Below the pieces are notes generated by a model that was given only the letters and a program-made list of their open reading frames with translations, did not search any database and was not told where the DNA came from. This document shows positions 14,944-22,306 of a stretch of DNA of 29,378 nt, one piece after another. The stretch is from Zeimonas sp041678445 (lineage in GTDB: Bacteria > Pseudomonadota > Gammaproteobacteria > Burkholderiales > Burkholderiaceae_E). Numbering within the stretch: the stretch's first letter is position 1; every line of letters begins with the position of its first letter. The position numbers were made by a program, and so were the translations under genes. The stretch is taken from the NCBI GenBank assembly GCA_041678445.1, contig JBAYOD010000008.1, forward strand, positions 1 through 29,378, in the 5' to 3' direction.

Positions 14944-16035
14944 TCACTGTGCCGCCGGCAGCGGCACGCCGAAGCGGGCAGCCCAGGGCGCCAGCGCCGG
15001 CATGATCGCCGGATGCAGCGCCACGCCGCGACTCAGTTGATCGACGCGCAGCTTCAGGCCGCGCTCGCCGGGCAGGCGCACCGGCCGGGCCGGATCGCGC
15101 GGCTGCGACGCCCGGCAGGACGCCACGATCCGGTCGGTCTGGCGCAGAAAGGCGTCGTGGCCGGCGAAGGCCGCCGGGTCGTACAGCTGGACGCAGACGG
15201 TCGCCCCCCAGCCCTCGGGTGGATCGGCGCGGCCGTGGCCGGCCAGGCCGCCGGTCAGCGCCTCGATGGTGAGCGCCAGCCCGTAGCCCTTGTGCCCGCC
15301 GTCGAGGCCGCCCAGCGGCAGGATGGTGCCTGGCGGATCGGTGAACAGCACGGCGGGGTCGTCGCTCGCCCGCCCGTCGGCAGCGAGCCACCACGGATGC
15401 GCACCGCGCTCGCCGGCCGCCTTCATCCGGTTGCTCATCCCGTTGGTGGTGATCGAGGCCGAGATGTCGATCATCACCGGCCCGTCGCTGGCCGGAATGC
15501 CGACAGCCAGCGGGTTCGGCGTGAACACCGGCTGCGTGCCGCCGAACGGCGCCACGCTCGCCGCCGACGGATCGGAGCAGGTGATGACGACCAGCAGGCC
15601 GTCACGCGCCGGCCGCTCCAGATACGATGCCAGACAGGCAATGTGGTGGCTGCGCCGGATCGCGACCGTGGCCGCGCCGTGCTCGCGCGCCCGCGGGGCC
15701 GCCCAGTCGATCGCCCGCCGGACCAGCCAGGGGCCGGGCAGACGCCGGCCGTCCCAGGTGCAGACCGCGCTGCGCTCGGCGAGCACTTCGGGATCACCGG
15801 CCGTCGTCATCGACCCCTTCTCCAGCTCGCCGAGATAGCCGGCCAGCAGGTTCAGCCCGTGGGTGTCGTGACCGAGCAGGTCACCCTCGAGCAGCACTTC
15901 GGCAACCACCGCCGCCTTGTCACCGGAAAGCCCCGCCGCTTCGAGCAGGGCCGCTCCGAAACCGGTCAGCATCGCCGCGTCGTAGCGCACGACCGGGTCT
16001 TGGCCGACCGCGTCTTGCCCGCCTGTCCTCGACAT
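14944..16035 (-). CDS. Ldh-family (malate/L-lactate/sulfolactate type) NAD(P)-dependent oxidoreductase
   Basis: 363 residues from an ATG at 16035, 19 bases after the preceding SDR gene, with GGGAGG 10 bases upstream. The protein belongs to the Ldh_2 family, which includes ureidoglycolate dehydrogenase AllD, (R)-sulfolactate dehydrogenase ComC and YiaK. It has the catalytic GHDTHGLNLL motif, IRRSHHIACLASY, SDPSAASVAPFGGTQPVFTPNPLA, VMIDISAS and LDGGHKGYGLALTIEAL. The fold is not a Rossmann fold, and NAD(P)H is bound differently from classic lactate dehydrogenase. It interconverts a 2-hydroxyacid and the 2-oxoacid, generally with stereochemistry opposite to the D-hydroxyacid family enzymes beside it. 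That pairing could invert a hydroxyacid centre. Substrate not readable. Confidence 0.92.
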   Translation of the reverse strand: MSRTGGQDAVGQDPVVRYDAAMLTGFGAALLEAAGLSGDKAAVVAEVLLEGDLLGHDTHGLNLLAGYLGELEKGSMTTAGDPEVLAERSAVCTWDGRRLPGPWLVRRAIDWAAPRAREHGAATVAIRRSHHIACLASYLERPARDGLLVVITCSDPSAASVAPFGGTQPVFTPNPLAVGIPASDGPVMIDISASITTNGMSNRMKAAGERGAHPWWLAADGRASDDPAVLFTDPPGTILPLGGLDGGHKGYGLALTIEALTGGLAGHGRADPPEGWGATVCVQLYDPAAFAGHDAFLRQTDRIVASCRASQPRDPARPVRLPGERGLKLRVDQLSRGVALHPAIMPALAPWAARFGVPLPAAQ

Positions 16036-16054
16036 CGTCTCCGAACCTCCCGCT

Positions 16055-16813
16055 TCAATAGACGGCGCGACCGCCGGACAGATCGAACACCGCCCCGGTC
16101 GAGAACGAGCACTCCTCGCTGGACAGCCAGGCCACCATCGCGGCGATCTCGTCGACCCCACCGAAGCGACCGACCGGGATCTTCGACAACATGAAGTCGA
16201 TGTGCTGCTGGGTCATCTGCGAGAACATCGGGGTGCGCACCGCTGCCGGGGTGATGCAGTTCACGCGCACGCCGGACTGGGCCGTCTCCTTGCCGAGCGA
16301 CTTCGTCAGCCCGATGACCGCAGCCTTCGAGGCGCTGTAGGCCGAGGCGTTCGGGTTGCCCTCCTTGCCGGCGATCGAGGCGATGTTGACGATGCGGCCA
16401 TAGTCGTTGCGCAGCATCTCGCGAACGACCGCACGGTTGCACAGGAACAGGCCGTGCACGTTCACATCGAAGACCTTGCGCCAGTCGGCTGCCGGATAAT
16501 CGACGACCGTGGCATTCGGCCCGGTGATGCCGGCGCTGCAGCACAGAACGTCGATGCGGCCTGCCGCGGCCACCGTGGCTGCGGTGACCTGGTCGACGCC
16601 GGCCTCATCGACGACGTCGACTGCCAGGCCCAGGTGGGCGCCCGCTGCCACGGCCGGCAGCGCCGCCGCGGTAGCCTGCGCAACCGCCGCATCCACGTCC
16701 CAGATGGCGACCCGGGCGCCGCTCGCCGCATAGCGCTGGGCGATCGCAGCACCGATGCCGGAAGCGCCGCCGGTAACGACCGCCACGCGGCCCTTGAGAT
16801 CGATTTCATTCAT
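16055..16813 (-). CDS. Short-chain dehydrogenase/reductase (classical SDR)
   Basis: 252 residues, the classical SDR length. Cofactor motif is TGGASGIGAAIA near residues 12-22. Asp in the IWDVDAA strand suggests NAD preference. The structural NNAG is modified to CSAGITG. The catalytic Ser lies in NIASIAGKEG and the YxxxK pair is Tyr159/Lys163 (YSASKAA). It resembles sugar- and sugar-acid-oxidising SDRs of the FabG-like group (L-fucose/galactose dehydrogenase type). Start at 16813 is supported by GGAG 9 bases upstream. It opens a minus-strand unit with the Ldh-family and 2-hydroxyacid dehydrogenase genes and is divergent from a second 2-hydroxyacid dehydrogenase. Confidence 0.92.
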   Translation of the reverse strand: MNEIDLKGRVAVVTGGASGIGAAIAQRYAASGARVAIWDVDAAVAQATAAALPAVAAGAHLGLAVDVVDEAGVDQVTAATVAAAGRIDVLCCSAGITGPNATVVDYPAADWRKVFDVNVHGLFLCNRAVVREMLRNDYGRIVNIASIAGKEGNPNASAYSASKAAVIGLTKSLGKETAQSGVRVNCITPAAVRTPMFSQMTQQHIDFMLSKIPVGRFGGVDEIAAMVAWLSSEECSFSTGAVFDLSGGRAVY

Positions 16814-16840
16814 GCCAATGCACTCCATTAATGTATCGTT

Positions 16841-16882
16841 GCGGCGGCCCTTCATGCAGGGGCCCTGCACCGAACCCGCCGC
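16841..16882. promoter_or_regulatory. Nested dyad in the divergent SDR/hydroxyacid dehydrogenase spacer
   Basis: The 79-base spacer between two divergent genes holds the near-perfect dyad TGCAGGG-G-CCCTGCA (16855-16869). It is nested almost concentrically inside a second pair, GCGGCGG (16841-16847) and CCGCCGC (16876-16882). A separate 8-bp palindrome CATTAATG lies at 16826-16833. The single-base centre argues for a protein-binding site and against an RNA hairpin. It is a candidate operator for both genes; the regulator is unknown. Confidence 0.5.
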
Positions 16883-16892
16883 CCGGAACACC

Positions 16893-17861
16893 ATGAAAAA
16901 GATACTGTTCACCGACTACGACCTGCGCGACATCTCGCTGGAGCGCAGGATCTTCGCCGAAGCCGGCATCACGCTGGTGGAAGGCCAGTGCCGGACCGAA
17001 GACGAGGTGATCCGCCTGTCGGAAGGCTGCAGCGCGCTGCTCGTGCAGTACGCGCCGGTCGGCGAGAAGGTCTTCTCGGCCCGCCCCGGCATCGGCCTGT
17101 GCTCGCGGATCGGCGCCGGCTACGACACGATCGACGCGCAGGCCGCTGCCCGGCACGGCGTCTGGGTCGCCAATTCGCCCGACTACGGGGTCGGCGAGGT
17201 TTCGCTGCACGCGCTGTCGATGATGCTGTGCGTCATCCGCAAGCTCGTCCGCTATGACCGCGACATCCACTCGGGCACCTGGCATTACACCAGCCCCGGC
17301 ACGATCCCGCGCACCCAGAACCTGACGGTCGGCGTGCTCGGGTTGGGCCGGATCGGCAAGCGCTTCGCCCATTACGCCCAGCCGATCTTCAAGCGGATCA
17401 TCGCGCACGACCCCAATCTGATCGACGGCGACTTCCCGCAGTACGTCGAACGCGTGTCGCTCGAGGCCCTGTTCGAGCAGGCCGATGCGATCTCCATCCA
17501 CTGCCTGCTCGACGACAGCACCCGCGGGCTGGTCGACGAGCGGCTGCTGTCGCTGATGAAGCCGGGCAGCTATCTCGTCAACACGGCACGCGGCGCGATC
17601 GTCGATGTCGACGGCCTGGTGCGCGTGCTCAGGACCGACCGGCTGGCCGGTGCCGGACTCGACGTGCTGCCACTCGAGCCGATACCGCCCGATCACCCGC
17701 TGCATTCGGACCCCCGTGTGCTGCTGTCGCCCCATGCGGCCTTCTACTCGGTGGAATCGGAAATCGAACTGCGCCGCAAGGCCGCGATGAACATCGTGAA
17801 CTGGCTGCGCACCGGGCGACCCGACTATCCGGTGGTCACCGGCAGCCGCCCGCCCGGCTGA
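16893..17861 (+). CDS. D-2-hydroxyacid dehydrogenase, CtBP/phosphoglycerate-dehydrogenase-like
   Basis: 322 residues. The Rossmann motif is VGVLGLGRIGKRF. Catalytic residues are Arg in NTARGAIVD, Glu in LPLEPIPPDHPL and His in SPHAAFYSVES, a C-terminal-binding-protein-like signature (HAAFYS). The early segment CSRIGAGYDTIDAQAA and the SPDYGVGEVSLHALSMML stretch also fit this branch. It is NAD(P)-dependent and interconverts 2-oxoacids and D-2-hydroxyacids. It is distinct from the other family member at 13939-14877, so the island carries two different D-hydroxyacid dehydrogenases. It is read alone on the + strand, divergent from the SDR gene and convergent with the FAH-family gene. The ribosome site is weak (GGAA). 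Confidence 0.9.
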   Translation: MKKILFTDYDLRDISLERRIFAEAGITLVEGQCRTEDEVIRLSEGCSALLVQYAPVGEKVFSARPGIGLCSRIGAGYDTIDAQAAARHGVWVANSPDYGVGEVSLHALSMMLCVIRKLVRYDRDIHSGTWHYTSPGTIPRTQNLTVGVLGLGRIGKRFAHYAQPIFKRIIAHDPNLIDGDFPQYVERVSLEALFEQADAISIHCLLDDSTRGLVDERLLSLMKPGSYLVNTARGAIVDVDGLVRVLRTDRLAGAGLDVLPLEPIPPDHPLHSDPRVLLSPHAAFYSVESEIELRRKAAMNIVNWLRTGRPDYPVVTGSRPPG

Positions 17862-17918
17862 GGGCTCGTCCCTGCCGCAACCCCCCGACCAGACTGCCGG
17901 GCGGCCGCGGCAAAGTGT

Positions 17919-18767
17919 TCAGGCCTTGAATCTGACGACCTGCTGGCGCTGCTCACCAAGCCCTTCGATCCCCAGGGTGACGACGTCGCCCGGCTTCAGA
18001 TACTGCTGCGGCTTCATCCCCATGCCCACTCCGGGCGGCGTGCCGGTGGTGATGATGTCGCCGGGGTTCAGCGTCATGAACTGGCTCACGTAGGACACCA
18101 GCGTCGCGCAGTCGAAGATCATCGTCCGGGTGTTGCCGCGCTGCCTGGCCTCGCCGTTGACGTCCAGCCACACCGCGAGGTTCTGCGGATTCCTGACCTC
18201 GTCGGCGGTCAGGATCCAGGGCCCGACCGGCCCGAAGGTGTCGCAGCCCTTGCCCTTGGTCCAGGTGCCGGCGCGCTCGAGCTGGTATTCACGCTCGGAT
18301 ACGTCGTTGACCAGCACGTAGCCGGCGACATGGTCGAGGGCTGCGCGCTTGGTGACATAGCGCGCGGTGCTGCCGATGACGATGCCCAGCTCCACTTCCC
18401 AGTCGGTCTTCTTCGAACCCTTGGGCAGCATCACGTCGTCGTTGGGTCCGCTCAGCGAGCTCAGGGTCTTGTGGAAGATGATCGGCTCCTTGGGCACCGG
18501 CGAGCCGGTTTCGGCGGCATGGTCCGAGTAGTTCAGGCCGATCGCGACGAACTTCGTCACGCCAGTCAGCGGCACGCCGAAGCGCGGCCGGCCGCGCACC
18601 AGCGGCAGCTTCTCGATCTTGACCTTGGCCAGCCTGGCCAGGCCCTTCGGGGACAACTGCTCGGGGCCGATGTCGGCCACGACGCCGGACAGGTCGCGGA
18701 TCTTGCCATCGGCGTCGATCAGTCCGGGTTTCTCCTTGCCGGGTCTGCCGTAGCGAACGAGTTTCAT
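17919..18767 (-). CDS. Fumarylacetoacetase-family hydrolase (2,4-diketo-3-deoxy-sugar-acid hydrolase type)
   Basis: 282 residues, starting at 18767 with GGAG 5 bases upstream. An N-terminal cap domain (MKLVRYGRPGKEKPGLID) is followed by the FAH fold: KFVAIGLNYSDHAAETG, the metal-ligand segment TDWEVELGIVIG, VLVNDVSEREYQLE, and near the end MTLNPGDIITTGTPPGVGMG. This subgroup includes 2,4-diketo-3-deoxy-L-fuconate and -L-rhamnonate hydrolases (often misnamed ureidoglycolate lyase). They split a 2,4-diketo acid into pyruvate and a hydroxyacid with Mg/Mn. The gene upstream is an SDR of the 2-keto-3-deoxy-L-fuconate dehydrogenase type, which would make such a diketo acid. The function is therefore supported by both sequence and context. 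Confidence 0.88.
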   Translation of the reverse strand: MKLVRYGRPGKEKPGLIDADGKIRDLSGVVADIGPEQLSPKGLARLAKVKIEKLPLVRGRPRFGVPLTGVTKFVAIGLNYSDHAAETGSPVPKEPIIFHKTLSSLSGPNDDVMLPKGSKKTDWEVELGIVIGSTARYVTKRAALDHVAGYVLVNDVSEREYQLERAGTWTKGKGCDTFGPVGPWILTADEVRNPQNLAVWLDVNGEARQRGNTRTMIFDCATLVSYVSQFMTLNPGDIITTGTPPGVGMGMKPQQYLKPGDVVTLGIEGLGEQRQQVVRFKA

Positions 18768-18810
18768 GAGCGCTCCAATCGTTTTGGTTGAGGACGGGTG
18801 TGGGTGAAGA

Positions 18811-18852
18811 TTCAGGTGGTCATGCCACCTGCGTTCAGATGGTCATGCCGCC
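18811..18852. repeat. Duplicated 3' end of the SDR gene with an intercistronic hairpin
   Basis: A 19-bp stretch at 18834-18852, which covers the last codons and stop of the SDR gene, is repeated with two changes at 18811-18829. The outer copy has become a perfect hairpin (CAGGTGG, 5-base loop, CCACCTG; 18813-18831) just beyond the stop codon. It lies in the 67-base gap before the FAH-family gene. It may shape processing or attenuation of the two-gene message. Confidence 0.8.
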
Positions 18853-19590
18853 ATCGACGGCAACGCACTGACCGGTCATGAAGGCGCTTTCGTCGCTGGC
18901 CAGGTAGACGACGATGGGAATGATCTCCTCGGCGACCGCGATGCGGCCCATCGGCTGGCGTGCCACGAACATCTTGCGGGCCTCGTCGATGTCACCGAGC
19001 TGGCGCATCCGGCTTTGCAGGCTCGGGGTTTCGACCGTGCCCGGGGCGATGCAGTTGCAGCGGATGCCGCGCGCAACGAAGTCGGCGGCAACCTGCTTGG
19101 TCAGCCCGACCACGGCCGCCTTCGAGGCACCGTAGGCGAAGCGGTTCGGCAGGCCGCGCACCGACGAACACACCGAGGCCATGTTCACGATCGAGCCGCC
19201 GCCGTTGTCGAGCATCTTCGGCAGGGCAGCCTTGATCGTCTTGAACATCGCGCGCACGTTGATCGCGAAGCTGCGGTCCCAGTCGGCATCCTCGCAGTCG
19301 AAGATCGTGCCCTGGTGAACATAGCCGGCGCAGTTGAACAGCACGTCGAGTGGCGGCAGCTCGCCGATCGCCTTCGCAACGGCGGTATCGTCGGTCACGT
19401 CGAGACGGCCCACCTCGATCGCCAGGCCTTCGGCTCGCGCCTCGTCGGCCAGGCCGGCGAGCAGATCCTCGCGCAGATCGGTGGCCACCACCCGTGCGCC
19501 TTCGCGCGCCATCGCCAGCGCCGACGCCCGCCCCATGCCCTGTGCTGCCGCGGTGATGAAGATGTGCTTGCCCGCCAGCCGTCCTGCCAA
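18835..19590 (-). CDS. SDR dehydrogenase, 2-keto-3-deoxy-L-fuconate dehydrogenase-like
   Basis: 251 residues from a TTG at 19590 with GGAGG 5 bases upstream. A second TTG at 19614 with GGGAG 6 bases upstream would add eight residues (see the repeat there). The N-terminus LAGRLAGKHIFITAAAQGMGRASALAMA has the Thr-Ala-Ala-Ala-Gln-Gly cofactor loop that marks the 2-keto-3-deoxy-L-fuconate dehydrogenase/BDH2-like branch. Asp in VVATDLRED indicates NAD. Catalytic residues are Ser in NMASVCSS and Tyr153/Lys157 (YGASKAA). It would oxidise the C4 hydroxyl of a 2-keto-3-deoxy acid to the 2,4-diketo acid, the substrate of the FAH-family enzyme encoded next. Exact sugar acid unknown. Confidence 0.87.
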   Translation of the reverse strand: MAGRLAGKHIFITAAAQGMGRASALAMAREGARVVATDLREDLLAGLADEARAEGLAIEVGRLDVTDDTAVAKAIGELPPLDVLFNCAGYVHQGTIFDCEDADWDRSFAINVRAMFKTIKAALPKMLDNGGGSIVNMASVCSSVRGLPNRFAYGASKAAVVGLTKQVAADFVARGIRCNCIAPGTVETPSLQSRMRQLGDIDEARKMFVARQPMGRIAVAEEIIPIVVYLASDESAFMTGQCVAVDGGMTI

Positions 19591-19617
19591 CTTCCCCTCC
19601 AGCTGTCCCGCCAATTT
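19570..19617. repeat. 24-bp imperfect tandem duplication across the SDR start
   Basis: Read on the minus strand, 19617-19594 and 19593-19570 are two 24-bp copies with five differences. Each contains a TTG with a purine-rich segment upstream, and at protein level they read KLAGQLEG / KLAGRLAG. The duplication gives the gene two alternative TTG starts and makes the true N-terminus uncertain. Confidence 0.8.
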
Positions 19618-19684
19618 CTTCTCCCTGTGCAAGTCCGGAAACACTCGGGCGTTGCGCTCGCAAGCCGCCAGCGTAGCGCAGCAA

Positions 19685-21469
19685 TCACCGGACCTCAAAC
19701 TGCATCGCGGCAAGCCGCGCGTAAAGCCCGCCGGCGCCGGCCAGCGCATCGTGTGTTCCGGTTTCGACGATCCGACCCTGATCGAGCACGATGATGCGGT
19801 CTGCATCGACGATGGTCGCCAGCCGATGCGCGATCACCAGCGTCGTGCGGCCCCGCATCACCCGCTCGAGCGCATCCTGCACGGCGCGCTCGCTCTCCGC
19901 ATCGAGTGCGCTGGTCGCTTCGTCGAGCAACAGCAACGGTGGATTGCGCAACAGGGCGCGGGCAATCGCGATGCGCTGGCGCTGGCCGCCCGACAGGCGC
20001 ACGCCGCGCTCGCCGAGGAAGGTTCGCCAGCCCTGCGGCAAGCGCTCGACGAACTCGTCGACACGTGCCGCGCGGGCCGCCGCCATCACCTCCTCGTCGC
20101 TGGCGTCGAGCCGGCCGTAGCGGATGTTCTCGAGCGCGTCGGCCGAGAACACCACATTGTCCTGCGACACCAGGGCGATCGAGGCCCGCAGGTCGGCCGG
20201 CGCCAGGGCGCGCAAGTCGATTCCATCGATGCGGATGGCGCCGGCCTGCGGATCGAAGAAGCGCAACAGCAACTGGAACAGCGTCGACTTGCCGGCACCC
20301 GAGGGCCCGACGATCGCCACGGTCTCGCCCGGCGCCACGCGCAGGCTGACCGCATCGAGCGCGCGATCGGCCGGGCGCGACGGATAGCTGAACGACACCC
20401 GGTCGAACTCGATCGCCGCCGCCTGTCGCGTCGGCAGCGGCGCCGGATCGGGCGGCGCGGCGATCGCCGGCTGTGCCTCGATCAGTTCGAGCAGGCGCTC
20501 GGTTGCGCCGGCCGCCCGCTGCACGTCACCGAAGACCTCGGCAATCGCCCCGGCCGCGCCGCCGACGATCACCGCGTAGAGAATGAACTGGGTCAGCAGC
20601 CCGGCCGTCATCCGCCCTTCGAGCACGGCGTGCGCCCCCATCCACAGCACGAGCGCGATGGCGCCGAACACCAGCACGATGGCCAGAGCCGTGAGCCCCG
20701 ACCGTGCCCGGGTGCGCCGGATCGCACTGTCAAAGGCGGTTTCGGTGGAGGCCGCAAAGCGGCGGCTCTCGAAATCCTCGCGCGCGTAGGCCTGAACGAT
20801 CTGGATCGCATTGAGGACCTCGCCGGCCAGCGCGCTGGCGTCGGCCATCCGGTCCTGGCTGTCGCGCGAGAGTCGGCGCACCCGCCGCCCGAAGACCAGG
20901 ATCGGCAGCACGACGACCACCAGCAGCCCGACGATCAATGCCGCCAGTCCGGGGCTGGTCACCACCAGCATCACCAGCCCGCCGGCGAACAGCAGGGAAT
21001 TGCGCAGGCCCAGCGAGACGCTGGTGCCGACCAGGGTCTGGATCAGCGTCGTGTCGGCGCTCAGCCGCGACAACACTTCCCCGGTCTTCAGCGTTTCGAA
21101 GAAGCGCGGATCCTGCCGGAGCACCTGACGGTAGACGGCGTTGCGGATGTCCGTGGTGACCCGCTCACCGAGCCAGGATACGCAGTAGAAGCGCAGCGCG
21201 GTCCCGAGCGCCAGCACAACCGCGACCGCGAACAGGGCGACGAAGGCACGGTTCACGCCGGCACCGCTCGCTGCCTGGCCGGCAAAACCCAGATCGATGA
21301 GAAAGCGGAAGGCCAGCGGCATCGCGAGCGTGGCGGCGGCCGCGACCAGCAGGGCCGCGACAGCCAGGGCGAGCCGCAGGCGGTAGGGCGCGAGGAAGGG
21401 CCGCAGCGCACCGAGCACGGCCAGCGTGCCCCTTTCAGGGCGGCGGCCCGTCGCCGGACTGCCCGTCAA
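19685..21469 (-). CDS. MsbA-like ABC exporter (fused transmembrane and ATPase domains)
   Basis: 594 residues, one half-transporter that would act as a homodimer in the inner membrane. An N-terminal six-helix ABC_membrane domain (about 25-310) with RVTTDIRNAVYRQVLRQDPRFFE is followed by the nucleotide-binding domain. Walker A is GPSGAGKST (Lys394), then the Q-loop VSQDNVVFS, signature LSGGQRQRIAIARAL (from 492), Walker B LLLLDEATSALD and H-loop AHRLATI. It starts with TTG at 21469, overlapping the GntR stop (TTGA), with GGAG 7 bases upstream, so it is translationally coupled to the regulator. Members export lipids, drugs or peptides. An exporter locked between a catabolic regulator and catabolic enzymes is unusual. 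Substrate unknown. Confidence 0.92.
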   Translation of the reverse strand: MTGSPATGRRPERGTLAVLGALRPFLAPYRLRLALAVAALLVAAAATLAMPLAFRFLIDLGFAGQAASGAGVNRAFVALFAVAVVLALGTALRFYCVSWLGERVTTDIRNAVYRQVLRQDPRFFETLKTGEVLSRLSADTTLIQTLVGTSVSLGLRNSLLFAGGLVMLVVTSPGLAALIVGLLVVVVLPILVFGRRVRRLSRDSQDRMADASALAGEVLNAIQIVQAYAREDFESRRFAASTETAFDSAIRRTRARSGLTALAIVLVFGAIALVLWMGAHAVLEGRMTAGLLTQFILYAVIVGGAAGAIAEVFGDVQRAAGATERLLELIEAQPAIAAPPDPAPLPTRQAAAIEFDRVSFSYPSRPADRALDAVSLRVAPGETVAIVGPSGAGKSTLFQLLLRFFDPQAGAIRIDGIDLRALAPADLRASIALVSQDNVVFSADALENIRYGRLDASDEEVMAAARAARVDEFVERLPQGWRTFLGERGVRLSGGQRQRIAIARALLRNPPLLLLDEATSALDAESERAVQDALERVMRGRTTLVIAHRLATIVDADRIIVLDQGRIVETGTHDALAGAGGLYARLAAMQFEVR

Positions 21470-22194
21470 TCGCTCGCTCCACGCCCGGCCGCGAGGGCGC
21501 CGTCGCCGAAATACTCGGCATGGCGCGCAGCGATGTCGTCGAGCACCTGCATCACCACGCCCAGGTGGGCCCGCATCGCGGCCACCGCGCCGGCCGCATC
21601 ACCGGTCATCACCCGGTCGGCAATCGCGCGATGCTCGACCAGGGTGGCGCGCGCGCGCCCGGGCCGGCTCAGACCCAGGTGGCGGATCCGGTCGAGCTGG
21701 GCCTTGGCATCCTCGATCACGTCCCAGGCCCGGGGGTGGCCGGCAAAGCGCGCGAGCATTGCGTGCATGGCCTGGTCGCAACGGAAATACGCGTCGGGCT
21801 CGCCGCTGCGCAGCGCCGCCTCGAGCTCGCGGATGTTGCGCGCCAGTTCCGCCCGGCGGTCCGCGTTCATGCGGCCGGCGGCAAGCTCGACGATCCGGCA
21901 TTCGAGCGTCTCGCGCACGAAGTTCGCGTCGCGTACCCCCTGCATGTCGATGCGGGCGACGAAAGTGCCGACCTGCGGCACCACTTCGAGAAAGCCGTCC
22001 TCGGCCAGACGCTTGAAAGCCTCGCGCACCGGCGTGCGGCTGACCCCGTAGCACTCCGCCAGCCGTGCCTCGGAGAGCGACGCGCCGGGTACCAGCGAGA
22101 CCGACACGATCCGGCTGCGCAGGTCGGCATAGATCTGCGGAGCCGCAATGCGGCTGCGCCGCGACTTGCCCGGAGAACCGGCACCGGTGGACAT
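21466..22194 (-). CDS. GntR-family regulator, FCD (FadR) subfamily
   Basis: 242 residues. The N-terminal winged helix (about 20-85) carries QIYADLRSRIVSVSLVPGASLSEARLAECYGVSRTPVREAFKRLAEDGFLEV, the typical GntR DNA-reading region. The C-terminal FCD domain is all-helical and has the metal/ligand residues Asp and His in FRCDQAMHAML, then EHRAIADRV and a further His in MRAHLGVV. FCD regulators sense carboxylates such as uronates, lactate or aldonates. It is divergent from the TRAP transporter operon, and a perfect palindrome lies 5 bases upstream of its ATG. It most probably represses both itself and the TRAP operon until the imported acid or a metabolite binds. Confidence 0.92.
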   Translation of the reverse strand: MSTGAGSPGKSRRSRIAAPQIYADLRSRIVSVSLVPGASLSEARLAECYGVSRTPVREAFKRLAEDGFLEVVPQVGTFVARIDMQGVRDANFVRETLECRIVELAAGRMNADRRAELARNIRELEAALRSGEPDAYFRCDQAMHAMLARFAGHPRAWDVIEDAKAQLDRIRHLGLSRPGRARATLVEHRAIADRVMTGDAAGAVAAMRAHLGVVMQVLDDIAARHAEYFGDGALAAGRGASD

Positions 22195-22199
22195 GGGCG

Positions 22200-22213
22200 A
22201 CTAGTATACTAGT
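22200..22213. promoter_or_regulatory. Perfect 14-bp palindrome: candidate GntR/FCD operator with symmetric -10 boxes
   Basis: ACTAGTATACTAGT is fully self-complementary. Its core T-A-GT-AT-AC-T-A fits the general FadR-type operator form T-N-GT-Nx-AC-N-A. The same bases give TATACT, a good -10 box, on both strands (22205-22210 on +, 22208-22203 on minus). The minus-strand start of transcription would fall near 22196, almost at the gntR ATG (22194). The + strand start would be near 22217, about 90 bases before dctP. Binding here would block both directions. Confidence 0.7.
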
Positions 22214-22306
22214 TGGCCGGTCGCGTGATAGGATCGCAGACCGTTCGCGTCCGCCGCCTTGGCCGCGAAGGCAACAACAAGCAATTCATTGCGAGAGGAG
22301 CTGTCC

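Noticed and set aside
13822..16194. 790-codon + strand open frame opposite the 2-hydroxyacid and Ldh-family dehydrogenases
   Set aside because: Antisense shadow; the minus-strand proteins have full catalytic motifs.
19334..22051. Very long open frame (about 900 codons) on the + strand opposite the exporter, GntR and SDR genes
   Set aside because: It is antisense to three well-recognised genes, rich in Arg/Gln/His/Ala with no domain, and is the usual by-product of high-GC third positions.
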